Shown: in pieces, positions 48,120 to 60,719 of the stretch
Layout: every line of letters begins with the position of its first letter
How positions within the stretch are numbered: position 1 is the first letter of the stretch
Source: Vigna angularis
Lineage: Eukaryota; Streptophyta; Magnoliopsida; Fabales; Fabaceae
Direction of reading: 5' to 3'
Length of the DNA stretch: 64,000 nucleotides
Assembly: GCF_016808095.1 (NCBI RefSeq)
Contig: NC_068971.1
Location: 21,998,501 to 22,062,500, forward strand
Program-made: the position numbers and the translations under genes
The notes under the pieces: generated by a model
Told to the model about the DNA's origin: nothing
Database searches by the model: none
Seen by the model: only the letters and a program-made list of their open reading frames with translations

Positions 48120-48550
48120 AATATTAATGTTTTGGACAAGCACACAAGTACAATAACTAACCAATAAAGTTTAACTAGTTTTAAATTAATCATAATGAAA
48201 ACCAACTAAAATTAAGTTTGAAACACAATCCTCACTTATACCATTACAAGATCTCATCTTAAATATAGAAATAATATTATTTCCTTACTTATAGTTTGTC
48301 AATTATCTTAAAAATGAATTTTCTAAACAAAATCATAAATATAAATTGTAATTAGAAAATAAATTATTTGATGTCCATGCATGAATTTATAAAATATTAC
48401 TACAGTCTTTTACTACAAATTAAATATATATTAGAATTTAATTTCTACTGCGTTTTGTTCAAACCTTAATTCAAGAACATGTCTAAAAAGTTAGAAAGTG
48501 AATTCTTTAGTTTTCTCTCATCCCAAAGTTGAAAATTCATTCTCTTTGAA

Positions 48551-48763
48551 ATGGTTGAACCTTCAGCAAAGATCCTTAGACTAATACTAAATGAAACCCC
48601 AAATGGAGAAACTGATAACATTAATAGACTCAATGCACTTCCAGAATCTATTCTTCTCCACATTATTTCATTCTTGGAACTTAAAGAAGATGTTAACAGT
48701 CTTGGTTTTATCCACAACCTGGAAAGACCTTTTAAGATATTCAACTGCAAAAAAGGAATGTGA
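48551..48763 (+). pseudogene. F-box gene copy 3, deletion derivative
   Basis: The frame starts MVEPSAKILRLILNETPNGE and keeps LNALPESILLHIISFLELKE, so most of the F-box is open. At about 48740 the sequence switches from F-box coding to downstream spacer: 'gcaaaaaaggaatgtgaacc' matches 38273. The rest of the gene was therefore removed by a deletion. A 70-residue F-box-only peptide is possible; function is unlikely but cannot be excluded. Confidence 0.88.
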
Positions 48764-51700
48764 ACCACCAATAAAAGGAGAAACTAATTTAGGAAAAGAA
48801 ATAAGCAAATATATACAATTCATTATATGCATGAATAGTAATTTATACAAAAATATATCTTTTAATAAGACTTATATACATAAGCTTAGACCTGTATATA
48901 GGTCAACATTTTTTAAGTTTAAAAGATAGATCAATTTAACATTTTACTTCATTATAACAAGTTTAGTATATATCAATAATGTTGTTAAGTTTATATGTTT
49001 TCTCTTCTAAACCTATCCTCTCTATTATATCTTTTTGTTTAGACTTATGAAATTACTCATGCACATACCACACCATGATGGGAAAACCTTCCTTTTAGCT
49101 TCTCAGACCTAACTCAATGTTTCTGAAGCTGACAGCTATATACTCTTTCACCCTTTTAAAGTTCAGTGTTACTGTTAAGTCAAGTTTTGAGATTTTCATA
49201 TACTGTCTTTGAAACACTGTACAAGGTTACCTTAGATGCCTTAACCTCAAACTCTTAACTATTAAGGATCATGGGGATGAAATGCATATATAAGTGGCAC
49301 ACAGTATGATAACAGCTGAATTTCAATTTCTGTTTGCCAATGAGAATAACTTGAATTCACGTGCTCACCATGCATTTAAGTTTTTAAGTTTTTACAGAAC
49401 ATGCCAAATACCTGAGTTTCTCAGAAAAACAGTGTAAAGCTCTACTTTCTTGTTAGTATTGTTTAATTTCACTTGTCTTTCAAGCTTTTATCTAACTTTT
49501 GTTAGTATTTTTAAGTCTTAATAGAAGCTCTTATCTCACTTTTGTTACTTCTAAGAACAAAAAGTTGTTCAAAAGTTCTCGTTAGTGAAGTGTTTATAGA
49601 GGTAAGTTGGGTTGGATATTCATTTTAGGTAATTATGTTGAGTTCTTATTTGAAGCCGTTGAGCTAATAGAAATTAAAAATTTCAAAACTTATTGAAGAT
49701 GAACAATAGTGGGTATGTTATAACCCAGTATTCATTGTTAGCATACTTATACGTATCTGCAAAATAAGAGTAGGTATGTGACTATTATAAACTATCGAAT
49801 GATTTATTCAAAACACAGTTTCATTCCTATAGCTTAACCAATTATATAACAGTAGAATTTGTGTACACCTAATTCATATTACATTCAAGAGAGATTAAAG
49901 GTTTGTTTAACGAGAATGAAGTAGAATTGAGAGGGTTGTATGCATGTAAATCTTTATACACATCTTTTTAGGTCTTTTAAACATAGGTTGGTTGGAGTAG
50001 CCAATTGTTTCTTGTTCATAAAAAGAGCCAATAGCAGCATCTGCTCTCTCACGAGACCTGCAACGATTCTGCTCTTCTCCCCTCGCCCTTCTCCTATATA
50101 TGTTGTTTCTTTTGTACTATTACAAGCAATTATTTATGTTGTTGGTAGTGTTAATAGGTAGGAGACAACAGTAGGATTATTTTTAGTTCTTCGATGTATT
50201 TGATGTATTCCATTTAGTTTCTTTGGTAGTGTCTGATGTGGTCGTTTCAAATGTGGTTTCTTGTTTATAAAAAGAACCAATAGTAGTATCTGCTCCCTCA
50301 CGAGACCTGCAACGATTCTGGTCTTCTTTCTTCCATTTCTTATACTGTTTTTTCTTTTGTATTTATACCATTACAAGCAATTATTTATGTTGTTGGTAGA
50401 GTTTGGTAGGATTCTTTTTTAGTTCTTCAATGTATTTGTTGTATTCCATTTAGTTTTTTCTAGTTATCTGATGTGTTCGTTCCAAATAATTTGAAAAGGC
50501 AGGATGACTGTATAGTTGAGCTCTCAGATTTTTCAATGATACACTGCTTCTAACTGTAACTTACCCAATATTAATGTTTTGCACAGTACACTAACTAACC
50601 CATAAAGTTTAATAATAATGAAAAACATACTAAAATTGAGATTGAAACACAATCCAAACTTATAACTTTTGACACAATCTTATCATAAATATAGAAATAA
50701 TTTTATTTTCATACTTTTACTTTGTTAAATGTCTTAAAAGTGAACTTTCTAAACAAAATTATAAAAGAACCAACAAGAGGAGTATCAACCACATAAATGC
50801 AAATTACATTTTAACTGAAATAAATAAAATAATTAAATTGAATTAAAATTGGAACTTATGTAAATTTTGGATCTGAATAAAAAGTTGTGTAGGGAAACCA
50901 ATACATCATATCACTATATATTTTAAGATTAAATAATTTAGATAAGAACAAAACAAATTCATATATACCATCGATTATAAAATGAGAAGTATTTAAAAAA
51001 TAGTTGACTGATGAATGTACTTCATTTATTTCTTTATTAAATTTAATATAATTATTTAATATTTATTATATATATATATATAATTTTATAACAATATAAT
51101 ATTTTAGAATTATATAATTATTATTATTATCATTACTTCAAAAATGAAAAATTTTAGATTGAAAAATAATTTGTATTGTTATTATTATTATCATAATTAA
51201 TAGATAAATTTGAAAATAAAAAATAAAGTTGGATGTGAAAGAATAATTTAATTGTTTGTAAAATAATACATATAGGTGCAATATTTTACACCAAATTTAA
51301 AAGTAACAATTATTCTGATTATATAATTATATTTCATTTTTTAAAATTAAAATAATTAGCAATAACATTACAAAACTTATAAAATTAAATTTTACAATTA
51401 ATTTTAGACTAGATTGAGATTAATGATTTTAATACTCATCTTTAATTACAGATGTTAACTAATACAATTGGTAAGATAATTAAGTTTATATAACTGTACA
51501 ACTTTTTATGTTTTCGAGATTCATACAAAATAGTTAAAAAATATTGATATAAATTCATGGTAATTTTATCTTCTAACTTTATTCATAAAAGTAACTTTAA
51601 CTTCTAATGCTAACTTACACAATATTATGTTTTGCACAAGTATAATAACTAACCGATAAAGTTTAACAAGTTTTAAATTAATAATAATGAAAAACCAACT

Positions 51701-51804
51701 AAAATTAAAATTAAGTTTCAAACATAATCCAAACTTATAACTTATTCCAGCATCTCATTAGAAATAATATTATTTCCATGTTTTTAGTTTGTTAAATGTC
51801 TTAA
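48764..51804. repeat. F-box cluster spacer, copies B and C
   Basis: The stretch 48764-50210 parallels 38273-38460 plus 34250-35480. Within it, 'gcagcatctgctctctcacg' at 50033 is repeated at about 50286 in a local 250-bp duplication. The stretch 50540-51800 parallels 39030-40200 and 47270-48180. No gene was found. An AT dinucleotide run lies at 51069-51082. Confidence 0.75.
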
Positions 51805-52581
51805 CACTACAGGAAAAGCGTTATTTTCCGAAGGAATAATACCGACGGCTTCTGTGGCCTTCGGTAAAGTTGACTTACCGAAGGATGTTCCGACGGTCAT
51901 GTAAGTAGTTGATTACCGAAGGCTTTTTAAGGTTACCGAAGGTTGCATAGGCCGTCGGTATATTGATCGACCTAATGAAATGAAAATTTGGGATTTCCCT
52001 CTCTATTCTCCCAATTTTTGTTTCCACAGAACCTCTCCCCCAAATTTTTCTCTCTCACTTCAGAACTACAGTTTAACCCCTTTGTTGCTGCAATAATTGG
52101 TGTGTCGACGTTAGGATAGTGACGGTAAGGAGGGTAGTGGTTGATGAAATTAATTGTTCCGAGGGGGCTGGTCGAGGGTGGTGGTTGGTGTTGCGACTTG
52201 ACGACGGTGTTCTGGCGACCTCACCACGGTGTGCTCTGAAGTTAAAGGAACTTGGTCGACGGACTTGGAGGGGCCACTGTGGGTTTCTGTCGCTGTCGTG
52301 CTCTACAAAGGTTGCCATCGTCTAGGGCTATCTTGGTTGAGGTAAGTTGTGTGTTTAAAAATTCGTTCTGAGTTTACTTGTTGTTTAATCTGTTTGATGT
52401 TCTTGTGGCAGCACTGTGTGATGTTGTTTGTTCGAGAAAGTTTTTTATTTTGTAATTGAAATGAGGGGTAAGGCATTGGCCTGCTAGTGACAAGGTTCAA
52501 ATAACCTTAGCCGTAGTTTAGGGAAAATAAAAGCAACCGGTGAAGATTGAGTAGGTGAAGATTATAACTTAGTGGTTTGTA

Positions 52582-53296
52582 CTAATTTTTCTTGTGAACA
52601 AGTGGGTTACCATTCACCAGCACACCAATTGTCCAAGACAAAGCTGGAATGCTAACACAAACACCCCATTGCTCCCAAGTCAATCTCTCAGTATTGGGTA
52701 TCTTTTTCAGAAACTCAACCTTCACTAGCTGAAGAACAACAGTTGGGCTCACAATTACAATGAACAACTTATTCTTACCAACTCCCTTAATTATGTTCTT
52801 GTTCTCCAGTTCCCTTGCATTTAACTCATTGAACACTTGGCAGAGGACAAAAGAATTTAAGATAATCGTGTTCTTGACCTTGTTAGTAACATGAAAGATT
52901 GATCTTCCCCTCAATTCTAAAACCAGTTGTACCATAACCTGGTACAATGCCTGTGAAATCAGGTTCCTCCACATAAGTGTAGTTATCAGTGGCTCAACTC
53001 TACCTACAGGTGGCATCTTCATGAGATCATCAGTAGGTTCCTCGGTGGCTAAAGCCAAAGCTCTCCTTTTCCACTTCAGTGCCTTCTATTCCCTTGAAAA
53101 GTCCAATATCTACATGTTTTAGAGCAGGTGCGTCATTTGTGGCATCACCTATGATTGGCACCACATTACCCTTCTGCTTTAAACATTGAACCATCAGAAG
53201 CTTGTTAAATGGAGATGATCTGGCCATGACCCTGATTCTGTTAATCTTATCCATTCTTTCCTCATGTACTGAGATTGTAAAGTATTTCAGAATCAA
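52582..53296 (-). pseudogene. autoinhibited Ca2+-ATPase (ACA-type) gene fragment
   Basis: The minus strand reads MDKINRIRVMARSSPFNKLL, VQCLKQKGNVV, then GDATNDAPALKHVDIGL and GTEVEKES. This is the P-type ATPase hinge; the invariant GDGTND has become GDATND. A second frame (52582-53058) continues LATEEPTDDLMKMPPVGR, MWRNLISQALYQVMVQL and LCQVFNELNAREL, then WEQWGVCVSIPALSW. These are the last membrane segments of plant ACA pumps. The fifty or so residues expected between the two parts (after KES) are missing, with a frame change. No introns are seen, and ACA12/13-type genes are known to be intronless. It is carried inside the truncated CACTA element. Confidence 0.85.
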
Positions 53297-53299
53297 GAG

Positions 53300-54095
53300 T
53301 GTTATAAAATGAATAAAATTCTTTCCTTTTAAAAGAATTTAAAAAACCAAAGTGGTTACTAACTAAGATAATTGATTCTGTACTTTTTATTTGTCAATAA
53401 TTATTTCAATTGTATGGCTGGAAAGGTTATGTTATTTTTAATTATTTAAAAGTGTTTATTACAAATGAAGTTTGATATTGATTGAATGGTTTAAAAGTGT
53501 TGTTGAAGGAGGGTGGTTTGGGTGGTGGAGGAAGCAGAGTATGGATTGTGGAAGGAGTAGCAGTGTGAAAAGGGTGAGTTTAGTGTGTGGAAGGGAGGGA
53601 CAAAGGGAACAAAGGGTGTTAATTTATAGAGGAAAAAACACAGAACAGAGAGGAAGAGCAGAGAGTCACACAGACACACAAAGGATGAAAATAAAAACAT
53701 AAATAAATAAGAAAAAGAGAGAGAGTGGGGGGGGGGGGGGGTTGTGCCCCTCTACCTTTCATTTTCCTTTTCTATTTTTTTAAGGTACGTTATTTCTTCT
53801 TTGAACACTGAAATGTTGGTCAGGATTCACATTTGCCACCAACTATAGTTTGACATGATTGGTACATATATATTTATTCTAGATTACATACAAGTATGTT
53901 TAGATATCACTTTTGAACTTTATGTCCAATTGAACAAAAACAAATACATGGCAATTTGGTAAGAAAGTAATCTGGTTTAAGACAGAAGAAAACAAGGAAA
54001 AACGTGTATGAGGAGGGTAGAGTGGGAATAAAAGTGGTTGTAATGGGAGAGAAGAGGAGAGGAACAATAATGGGGGCTTTGAATTTAAAAAAATT
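53300..54095. other. CACTA interior without gene; G homopolymer
   Basis: Purine-rich sequence at 53500-53720 ends in an uninterrupted run of about a dozen G at 53729-53741. No coding content recognised. Confidence 0.45.
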
Positions 54096-54307
54096 GTAAT
54101 TATAACAAATCATAACAAGAAATTGTAATTATAAAATAAACTATTGGATATTAGTTTATGAATTTAAAGAATATTACCACGGTTTTTCCTACAAATTAAA
54201 TATATATTAGAATTTAATTGCACAAAATATAGACTATTTTTCAACTAGGTTTTGTTCAAATCCTAATTTGAGATGTTGTTTATATTGTTAGAAAGTGTCT
54301 TTCTAAG
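54096..54307 (+). promoter_or_regulatory. F-box promoter copy, separated from its gene
   Basis: 'ttgtaattataaaataaact', 'aaatatatattagaatttaa' and 'attgttagaaagtg' follow the order found upstream of 36004 and 48551. It ends at CTAAG (54303-54307), the target duplication of the solo LTR. The continuation of this leader ('aggtttgagaagaaaagtgt') is found at 61261. Confidence 0.8.
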
Positions 54308-55225
54308 TGTTTCAGGTGTGAGGTCGAGTTACTTTAAATACCTACACAATTTCTTTTGGGAAACTATCCGGTAGCTAACTCAAGTCTTTGTTTTCACTTC
54401 ACCATTCGGAGGTGTACCTGCCAAAGGTTCTCCGATGCTAAAGTCAGTAAATTGTCCGTACGGTAGCTTATTGCAATGGTAATAAATATGCAGTAAATGT
54501 GAACACCTACCTCTTACCTTTGACCTGTATTTATAATTTTTTAGCATGGGCTTGAGATTAGTGAAACCTTAATCATGGTCCAATCTTATCCCACTACCTC
54601 TAATCCCTATTTACTTTAATCCTTGTGGAAAAACATGTTTATCGACTAGGGTCGGACATCTCTGTTGTCGGTCATTCGTTCGCGCCTACTGTTTATGCCA
54701 CGATCCATCGCTAGTTTCCTATTCTCCAAGGTTGTCCGACTTACTTGGTGTGGGGCAAACGTATGACCGTCCGGGCACAGTATATTAAAATCAGCAAGGC
54801 CCAATGCCTGCTTAAAGACAGAAGCCCAAAGTGAGGAGGCCCATGACTCAATAGCCAAAAGATGCGCTAGAGTCTTCCAGAATCAAAAGACCTCTGCAGA
54901 AAGGCACACTTGGCTGAATAGCGAATGAGAGCACATGCGTGAAGACTCCATGGCAGCAGCGAAGGGCGACATCTAGAAAAAGAAAAGGAAAAGCACTGAT
55001 CGTGTTGCTGGGTTCATCAAAAGGTAAGAAAGCTTTTTAATCATTGTGAGAAATCTGTATATTGCATATTATTTTTGTTACAATAGAGAGAAGGGGAACC
55101 CTGAATATTTATAGGGTTCCTGCAAGATGAGAAGAGAGAATCGGGATTCATAAATCCCTAACTGAAAACAGTTATAAAACATAAAACCTAACAACCAGAA
55201 AAACCTAAACCACAATACCCACCCC

Positions 55226-56998
55226 TCAAGTTGGATGGTGAATATTCATTAATCTAAGCTTGGGAATGATAGTTTTAAATCGTGTGCGGTGAGGAAATTT
55301 GGTGAATACATCAGCGAGTTGTTCTTCGAAACGAACGGGAAGGAGACGCAAAAGTGGAGCTTGAATCTTCTCACGTACCACATGACAATCCAACTCTATG
55401 TGCTTGGTCCGCTCATGGAAGCTTTGGTTGTGGGCAATGTGCCTTGCAGAGTTGTTGTCACAATAGAGGACTGCGGTAGCAATAGGCTGAACCTGAAGAT
55501 AGTGAAGCCACTGTATTTCACAAACAGTGACAGCAAGGGCGCGATACTCAGCTTTTGTAGAGGACCGAGAGACAGTACTTTGCTTCTTAGATCTCCATGA
55601 TACAAGGGAGGAACCTAGAAATATGCAGTACCCAATGGTAGATCTCCTCGTGTAAGGACAGGTAGCCCAATCTGAATCACTGAAGCCTTTGATTTGAACA
55701 TCAGAGTTGGCAGCAAAGAAAAGCCCTTCTGAGGGACTAGATTTGACGTATCTAATGACGTGTTGCAAAGCCTGATAATGATAGTTAGTAGGTTTCTGCA
55801 TAAATTGACTCAAAAGGTTAACAATAAAGCACAAATCGGGTTTAGTATTAGTAAGGTAGGAGAGCTTCCCTATCAATCTACGATATGCACTAGGATCATC
55901 AAGATAGTTCTCATCCTTGTATAGCGAACTGGCTTGCTTCCCATCATTCTTGTTTCTTCTAGGATATCTCTGGGAAAGGTGTATACCTTTCCTAGACCTA
56001 GAAACCTCAAATCCTAAAAAGTATTTGAGTTCTCCCAGATCTTTAATCTGAAATTGATGATGCAGGAGAGTCTTTATGTGATTAATCTCACTCATAGAAT
56101 TTCCTGTCAGAACAATGTCATCTACATACACAAGTAGGGCTGTGAAATCTATTGAAGTACTTTTGATACAAAGAGAGTGGTCAGAACTAGATTGAATATA
56201 ATCAGCAGAAATAAGAAAAGTACATAGTTTGTCAAAGCATTGTCTGCTGGCCTGTTTTAGGCCATGGAGAGATTTAGTCAATTTGCAAACCTGTCCCTTA
56301 GTGTCTGTATTCAAGCTAGGAGGAGGATCCATGTAAACATCCTCATTTAGGTCCCCATGCGAAAAAGCGTTATCCATATCTAGCTGATGCAAAAACCAGT
56401 TCTTTGAGGCAGCAAGAGCAATAAGCAATCTGACAGAAGTAAGTTGAGCAACAGGGGAAAAGGTATCCAAAAAATCTATTCCCTCTTGCTGGGTCTTCCG
56501 TTTGGCAACCAATCTGGCCTTATACCTTTTCATAGTACCATCAGCCTTATATTTGATTTTGTAAACCCATTTACACCCAATGGGTTTCTTTCCAGGAGGA
56601 AGTTGGGTTAAAACCCATGTACCATTGTCTTGCAGAGTCTTGATTTCCCTCTGCATAGCATTCGTCCATTCAGCATTGTTTTTAGCCTCATTATAGGAGT
56701 TGGGTTCTTTGCTAGCAGTTATGGCTAAGGTGTACTTTAACTGTTTATCAGATAAGGATTCATAAGATAGAACACTAGTGATAGGATAAGGGCTTTTCAA
56801 ACCGTTTTTGATGCACAGAGAGGTGGATGATGACTGGTAAGCCTGATGTATGTAATCTTTTAAATATTCAGGAGTTCTTTTAACTCTGTTTGACCTCCTC
56901 TGATTGTGAAGATCTTCCTCTTCTGTGAGATTGGCATTATTTGGATTGACATCAGTGTTCCGAGCATGAATTTGGTCATTTCTTCTATTTTCAACCAA
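55226..56998 (-). pseudogene. copia reverse transcriptase and RNase H ORF (590 aa, open)
   Basis: One uninterrupted frame. Residues about 110-350 are the RVT_2 domain (WTNAMQREIKTLQDNGTWVL; GCKWVYKIKYKADG; QLDMDNAFSHGDL; LLVYVDDIVLTGN with the YVDD catalytic pair). Residues about 440-580 are RNase H (GFSDSDWATC; SRSSTKAEYRALA; LYCDNNSA; HERTKHIELDCHVVREK). The usual VAKGYTQ is VAKRKTQ here, and NAFLHG is NAFSHG, so activity is doubtful. The upstream frames of the polyprotein are broken and a MULE lies between this part and integrase, so the element as a whole is dead. Confidence 0.9.
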
Positions 56999-57203
56999 GA
57001 TCTTCTCATAGCTGCAAGATAGATCATCAAGAAAGGGTATATTGTCTTGACTACCATCAGAATTAGCCTTATTGCTTTGTTCATTTCTGTAGGAAAAATA
57101 TCCTTATAAAAGATAACATTTCTACTTATAAAAATTTCCCTAGTATTGATGTCAAGAACGATGTACCCCTTTACTCCATTTTTATAGCCTAGAGTCAAAT
57201 TTA

Positions 57204-58468
57204 TTTCTATTAGGTTTAATAGCCAATTTTGTCCCTAGTTTCGTTGAGAAATCTCAATTTAGTCTCTCATTTTAAAAGTGTTTAAAATGGATTCTCACTT
57301 TTAAAATTGAGTCAAATTAGTCTCTTCCGTTAAATAGAAACAAACGGCATTAAGGGTTTGATGATTTGGTAGAAGACATGTTATTTTATAGATATATTTA
57401 TGATAACGTGTTAGTGAATGGGTGCAAAGATGAAATTTAGAGGTGCACTTGATATTTTCTAGGCGAGGCCCAAGCCCTCTAGGGTTTCTTTTTTTTTCTT
57501 CTTCAAAAACGAAGTCTCTTCTCCACCTCGGCAGCTCTACCCTCCGCGCATCGCCGTGTCTTCTTCTAGACGACCAAAAGTGTCGTTGGTGGCACCGATC
57601 TTTGCCAGAGACACCGTCAACCACTACAGTGTTCTTCCCTCTGTGCACACTTGATGACGTCATTGCCGCTACCATTAGGTTCCGGCGTAAAGGTAAGGGA
57701 TTTCGCCCCCTTTGTCCCTCATTTTCTCGTCATCCACCACAGCTTGAACCGGAAGCACGCCATGAACGTCACATCCCTCAAGGTTCCCAACGAAATCACG
57801 TGTCTGCTATCTTCCTTCTCCATATCCACTCCAGAAACATTCCTTCTACCGTGGATGTCTCCACCACATTCTCCTGTATTATTGTCAGAATCGTTCGCTC
57901 CTTCACCACCAGCTTCCCCTCCGAAACGCAAACAACAGGTTTTATCGTCATCTCTTCAGCTCCCTCTACGCTCCTCTGCAATTAAATCAACCAATTTTTC
58001 ATCTGTCCAATGGAACTGAAATGAAATATTTAATTTAGGGGTTTTATTAATCAATACCTTGAATGACACCACTAGAAACACTCGATTAAAAAAAAGTCTG
58101 CAAATTCGAAAACATGGAGATGGAAACCATTATCGTTAGCAACATAAAAAAAATGACTAGATAAATAAAACGGAACAAAAAAGGCAATATTAAGATGATG
58201 ATGATGATGAAGGGTCTTTACTCTTTCATAGTCAACTTCTAATTCACTAACACGTCAGCACAAATATATTTATAAAATAACATGTTAGCATTGTTTTCTG
58301 CCAAATCATCAAATCCTTAACGTCGTTTGTTTATATTTAATGGAAGGGACTAATTTGACTCAAAATTTTAAAAGTGAGAATCTATTTCAAACACTTTTAA
58401 AACGAGAGACTAAATTGAGATTTGTCAACGAAACTGGGGACAAAATTGGCTATTAAACCTTTCTACTA
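57204..58468. other. target-site duplications of the MULE (TTTCTATTA / TTTCTACTA)
   Basis: Nine bases at 57204-57212 and 58460-58468 match at eight positions, the length expected for Mutator-like insertions. Confidence 0.82.
57213..58459. mobile_element. Mutator-like element inside the copia element, 1247 bp
   Basis: The left end GGTTTAATAGCCAATTTTGT and the right end (reverse complement of 58440-58459) are the same. Inverted repeats extend about 150-190 bp with 'cattttaaaagtgtttaaa' and 'gagtcaaattagtctcttcc' on both arms. The interior has overlapping open frames (57443-57985 and 57651-58019 plus, 57719-57981 minus) that are Ser/Pro/Arg-rich with no recognised domain. No MURA transposase is present, so it is non-autonomous. 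Confidence 0.88.
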
Positions 58469-58890
58469 TTTTCCAAAATAGAGGCAAAACACAACCACCC
58501 AAAGACTTTCAGGTTAAGATAAGTGGGTGGACTACTGTGTAAAATATCATAGGGAGTTTTGTCTTTAATAACAAGAGAGGGGGGCCTATTTATTAAGTAT
58601 ATAGCATTAGATAAGGCATATGACCAATAAACATAGGGAATACCATACTGGAAAAGTAAGCTACGAGTAACATTTAATGTATGTTGATGCTTACGTTCCA
58701 CAACAGAGTTTTGTTGTGGGGTTTCAACATAGCTTCTTTGATGCTGAATGCCATACAAGTTATATATGTTGGAACAGTTGAATTCTGGTCCATTATCAGT
58801 TCTAATGACCTTAATATTTTTATTAAATTGAGTCTTAATCTTTATAATAAACACCTGTAGTAATTCTCTAGCCTGACTCTTATTGTACAT
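58453..58890 (-). pseudogene. copia integrase segment
   Basis: Contains KVIRTDNGPEF and TPQQNSVVERKHQ, the second Asp and the Glu of the D-D-35-E core; the usual NGVVERKH has NS here. The first Asp region lies in another frame upstream (about 58980). The frame is cut at 58459 by the MULE. Confidence 0.85.
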
Positions 58891-59163
58891 AAGAAAATCC
58901 CAAGTATGTCTACTACAATCATCAACAATTGTGAGAAAATACTTGTGTCTGTGGACAGAAGGAATGGAGATGGGCCCCCATATATCACAGTGTATGATAT
59001 CAAAATAATTAGCAGATACAGAGTTACTTTTAGGAAAAGGTAGTTTGTGTTGTTTGGCATAGTGGCAGATATCACAAGTATCATTAGAAACAGTTTGAAC
59101 ATAAAGAAAATTCTTGCATATTTTCTCAACAGTTTTGTGTCCAAGATGGCCTAGTCTATAATG

Positions 59164-59859
59164 TCACAAGTTTATATTTACATGTTCATAAGACAAAGCA
59201 AAGCTAGGTGTGAGATTTCTTCCAAAGGATTGTAGGTAGTAAAGCCCTTTGTAGACATTAGCACATCTAATCATCTTCAATGTGGAGTTGTCCTGAATCT
59301 GACACATCTTAGAGGAAAAAGTTAGAGTGCAATTTATATCTTTGGTCAAGCTTTGAACAGATATGAGATTAAAGGTAAATTCAGGAATATACAAAACGTT
59401 AAAAATAGTGAAATGTTTGGAAAACTGTACAGTTCCTGCATAGTGGGCTGTAATAGTGGAATTGTTTGGTAATTTTACAGATATAGGGCTTATTTTATAA
59501 AAAGTAATGAACTGCTCTTTGTCATGGGTCACATGATCAGTGACCCATGTATCTATGATCCAAGAAAACATACATTGTGTGTCCACTGCAACATCTTTAT
59601 GTATTTGGCTAATGCTGTGAGCAGGACTATCAATCTTTTCTATAATCTGCAAAATTTTCTTCAACTGTTCTGGGGTAAGAGAATTCTGAACAACATTGTC
59701 GTTGTTCTTTTGGCTGATTTGTGTCTCAACTGAGGCAGTGTAGGCACTGGCAGATCCCCAATTACTCTGTCCAACCTTTTCTTGACTATTATTGTCATTC
59801 TTTTTATACCATGGTGGATAACCATGTTTAGAATAACACTCGTCAACCGTGTGATTCAT
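59164..59859 (-). pseudogene. copia zinc-knuckle and protease segment, active site altered
   Basis: MNHTVDECYSKHGYPPWYKK is the gag zinc region. The protease site reads WIIDTWVTDHVTHD; copia proteases have DTGATDH or DSGASDH here, so the essential Gly is Trp. This alone would inactivate the protease. Confidence 0.8.
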
Positions 59860-60719
59860 TTTATGGCAATACGAACATTGTTTTCCAAAATTGGGATTTC
59901 TTCCTCTCCCTTTCCCTTGGCTGCGAGCTCCATAACCACGTCTAGTAGCCTTCTAGTTTTGTTCATTCTTCCATTAACTCTGTCTTTCAGTAGTATTTGC
60001 CAAAACCTTGATCTCATTCTGATTAGTAATGCCATATTCATGTTTTCCTTGCCTTTCTTGCTGCATAATAAGAGAAAAGACACGGTTGATGTTGGGTAGA
60101 GGCTCCATCAATAGTATCTGTGTTCTCATAGTGTTGTAGCATTCATTTAGACCTTTTAAGAAATAAATAACATGTTCATTTTCTCTGTATTTGTGAGAAG
60201 CTTTGGACAAATCAACACTGCAAGGGATGTTGCAGCTACAACGTGGAATGGGCCTAAGAAATTCCAACTCTTCCCATAGGATTTTCAAATCTGTGAAAAT
60301 TGACTCACACTCCTTTCTCCTTGTCTGATAGAGTGTATTTCTTGAAGTAAATCTGAAAATTTGAAGTGATCACCTTTAGAAAATCTTTCCTTTAACTCTT
60401 CCCACAATTCTTGAGCATCTTCTACGTACATGACACTTTCTGCAATTTGGGGTGAGAGAGTCTCTATGATCCAAGATTGCACCATCATATTGCTCCTTTC
60501 CCAAGAATAAAAAAAAGGGTCCTCTTTGTGCAGTTTCTTGATTCCTCCATCAATGAATTTCAGTTTGTTCTTGGAGAGGAGAGCTCTTCTCATACTTCTG
60601 CTCCAAGAAGTATAATTGGATTCATTTAGAACTTGTGAAATAAAGGAGATACCTGGGTTTTCTCCAGGATGAAGATATAAGGGACTGGAAGGGTTATTAA
60701 GTTGTTCAACGTTCTCCAT
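59856..60719 (-). pseudogene. copia gag region, three frames
   Basis: The frame 60285-60719 starts MENVEQLNNPSSPLYLHPGE and continues SNYTSWSRSMRRALLSKNKL, the retrotransposon gag start shared by many plant copia elements. It continues in other frames at 59974-60288 (YFLKGLNECYNTMRTQILLM) and 59856-60083. Frameshifts show decay. Confidence 0.85.

Larger units (their letters stand above)
51805..54095. mobile_element. CACTA element, left end present, right end missing
   Basis: CACTACAGGAAAAGCG at 51805 is a classic CACTA terminus. The next 170 bp carry repeated CCGAAGG and CCG(A/T)CGG motifs (about eight), typical subterminal sites. It interrupts an F-box promoter copy, whose sequence stops at 51804 and resumes at about 54096. 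No CTGTAGTG-type right end lies near 54095, so the right end is deleted. A Ca2+-ATPase fragment lies inside. Confidence 0.78.

Noticed and set aside
57443..57985. 180-aa plus-strand ORF in the MULE
   Set aside because: No recognisable domain, overlapped by other open frames on both strands in GC-richer DNA; likely chance.
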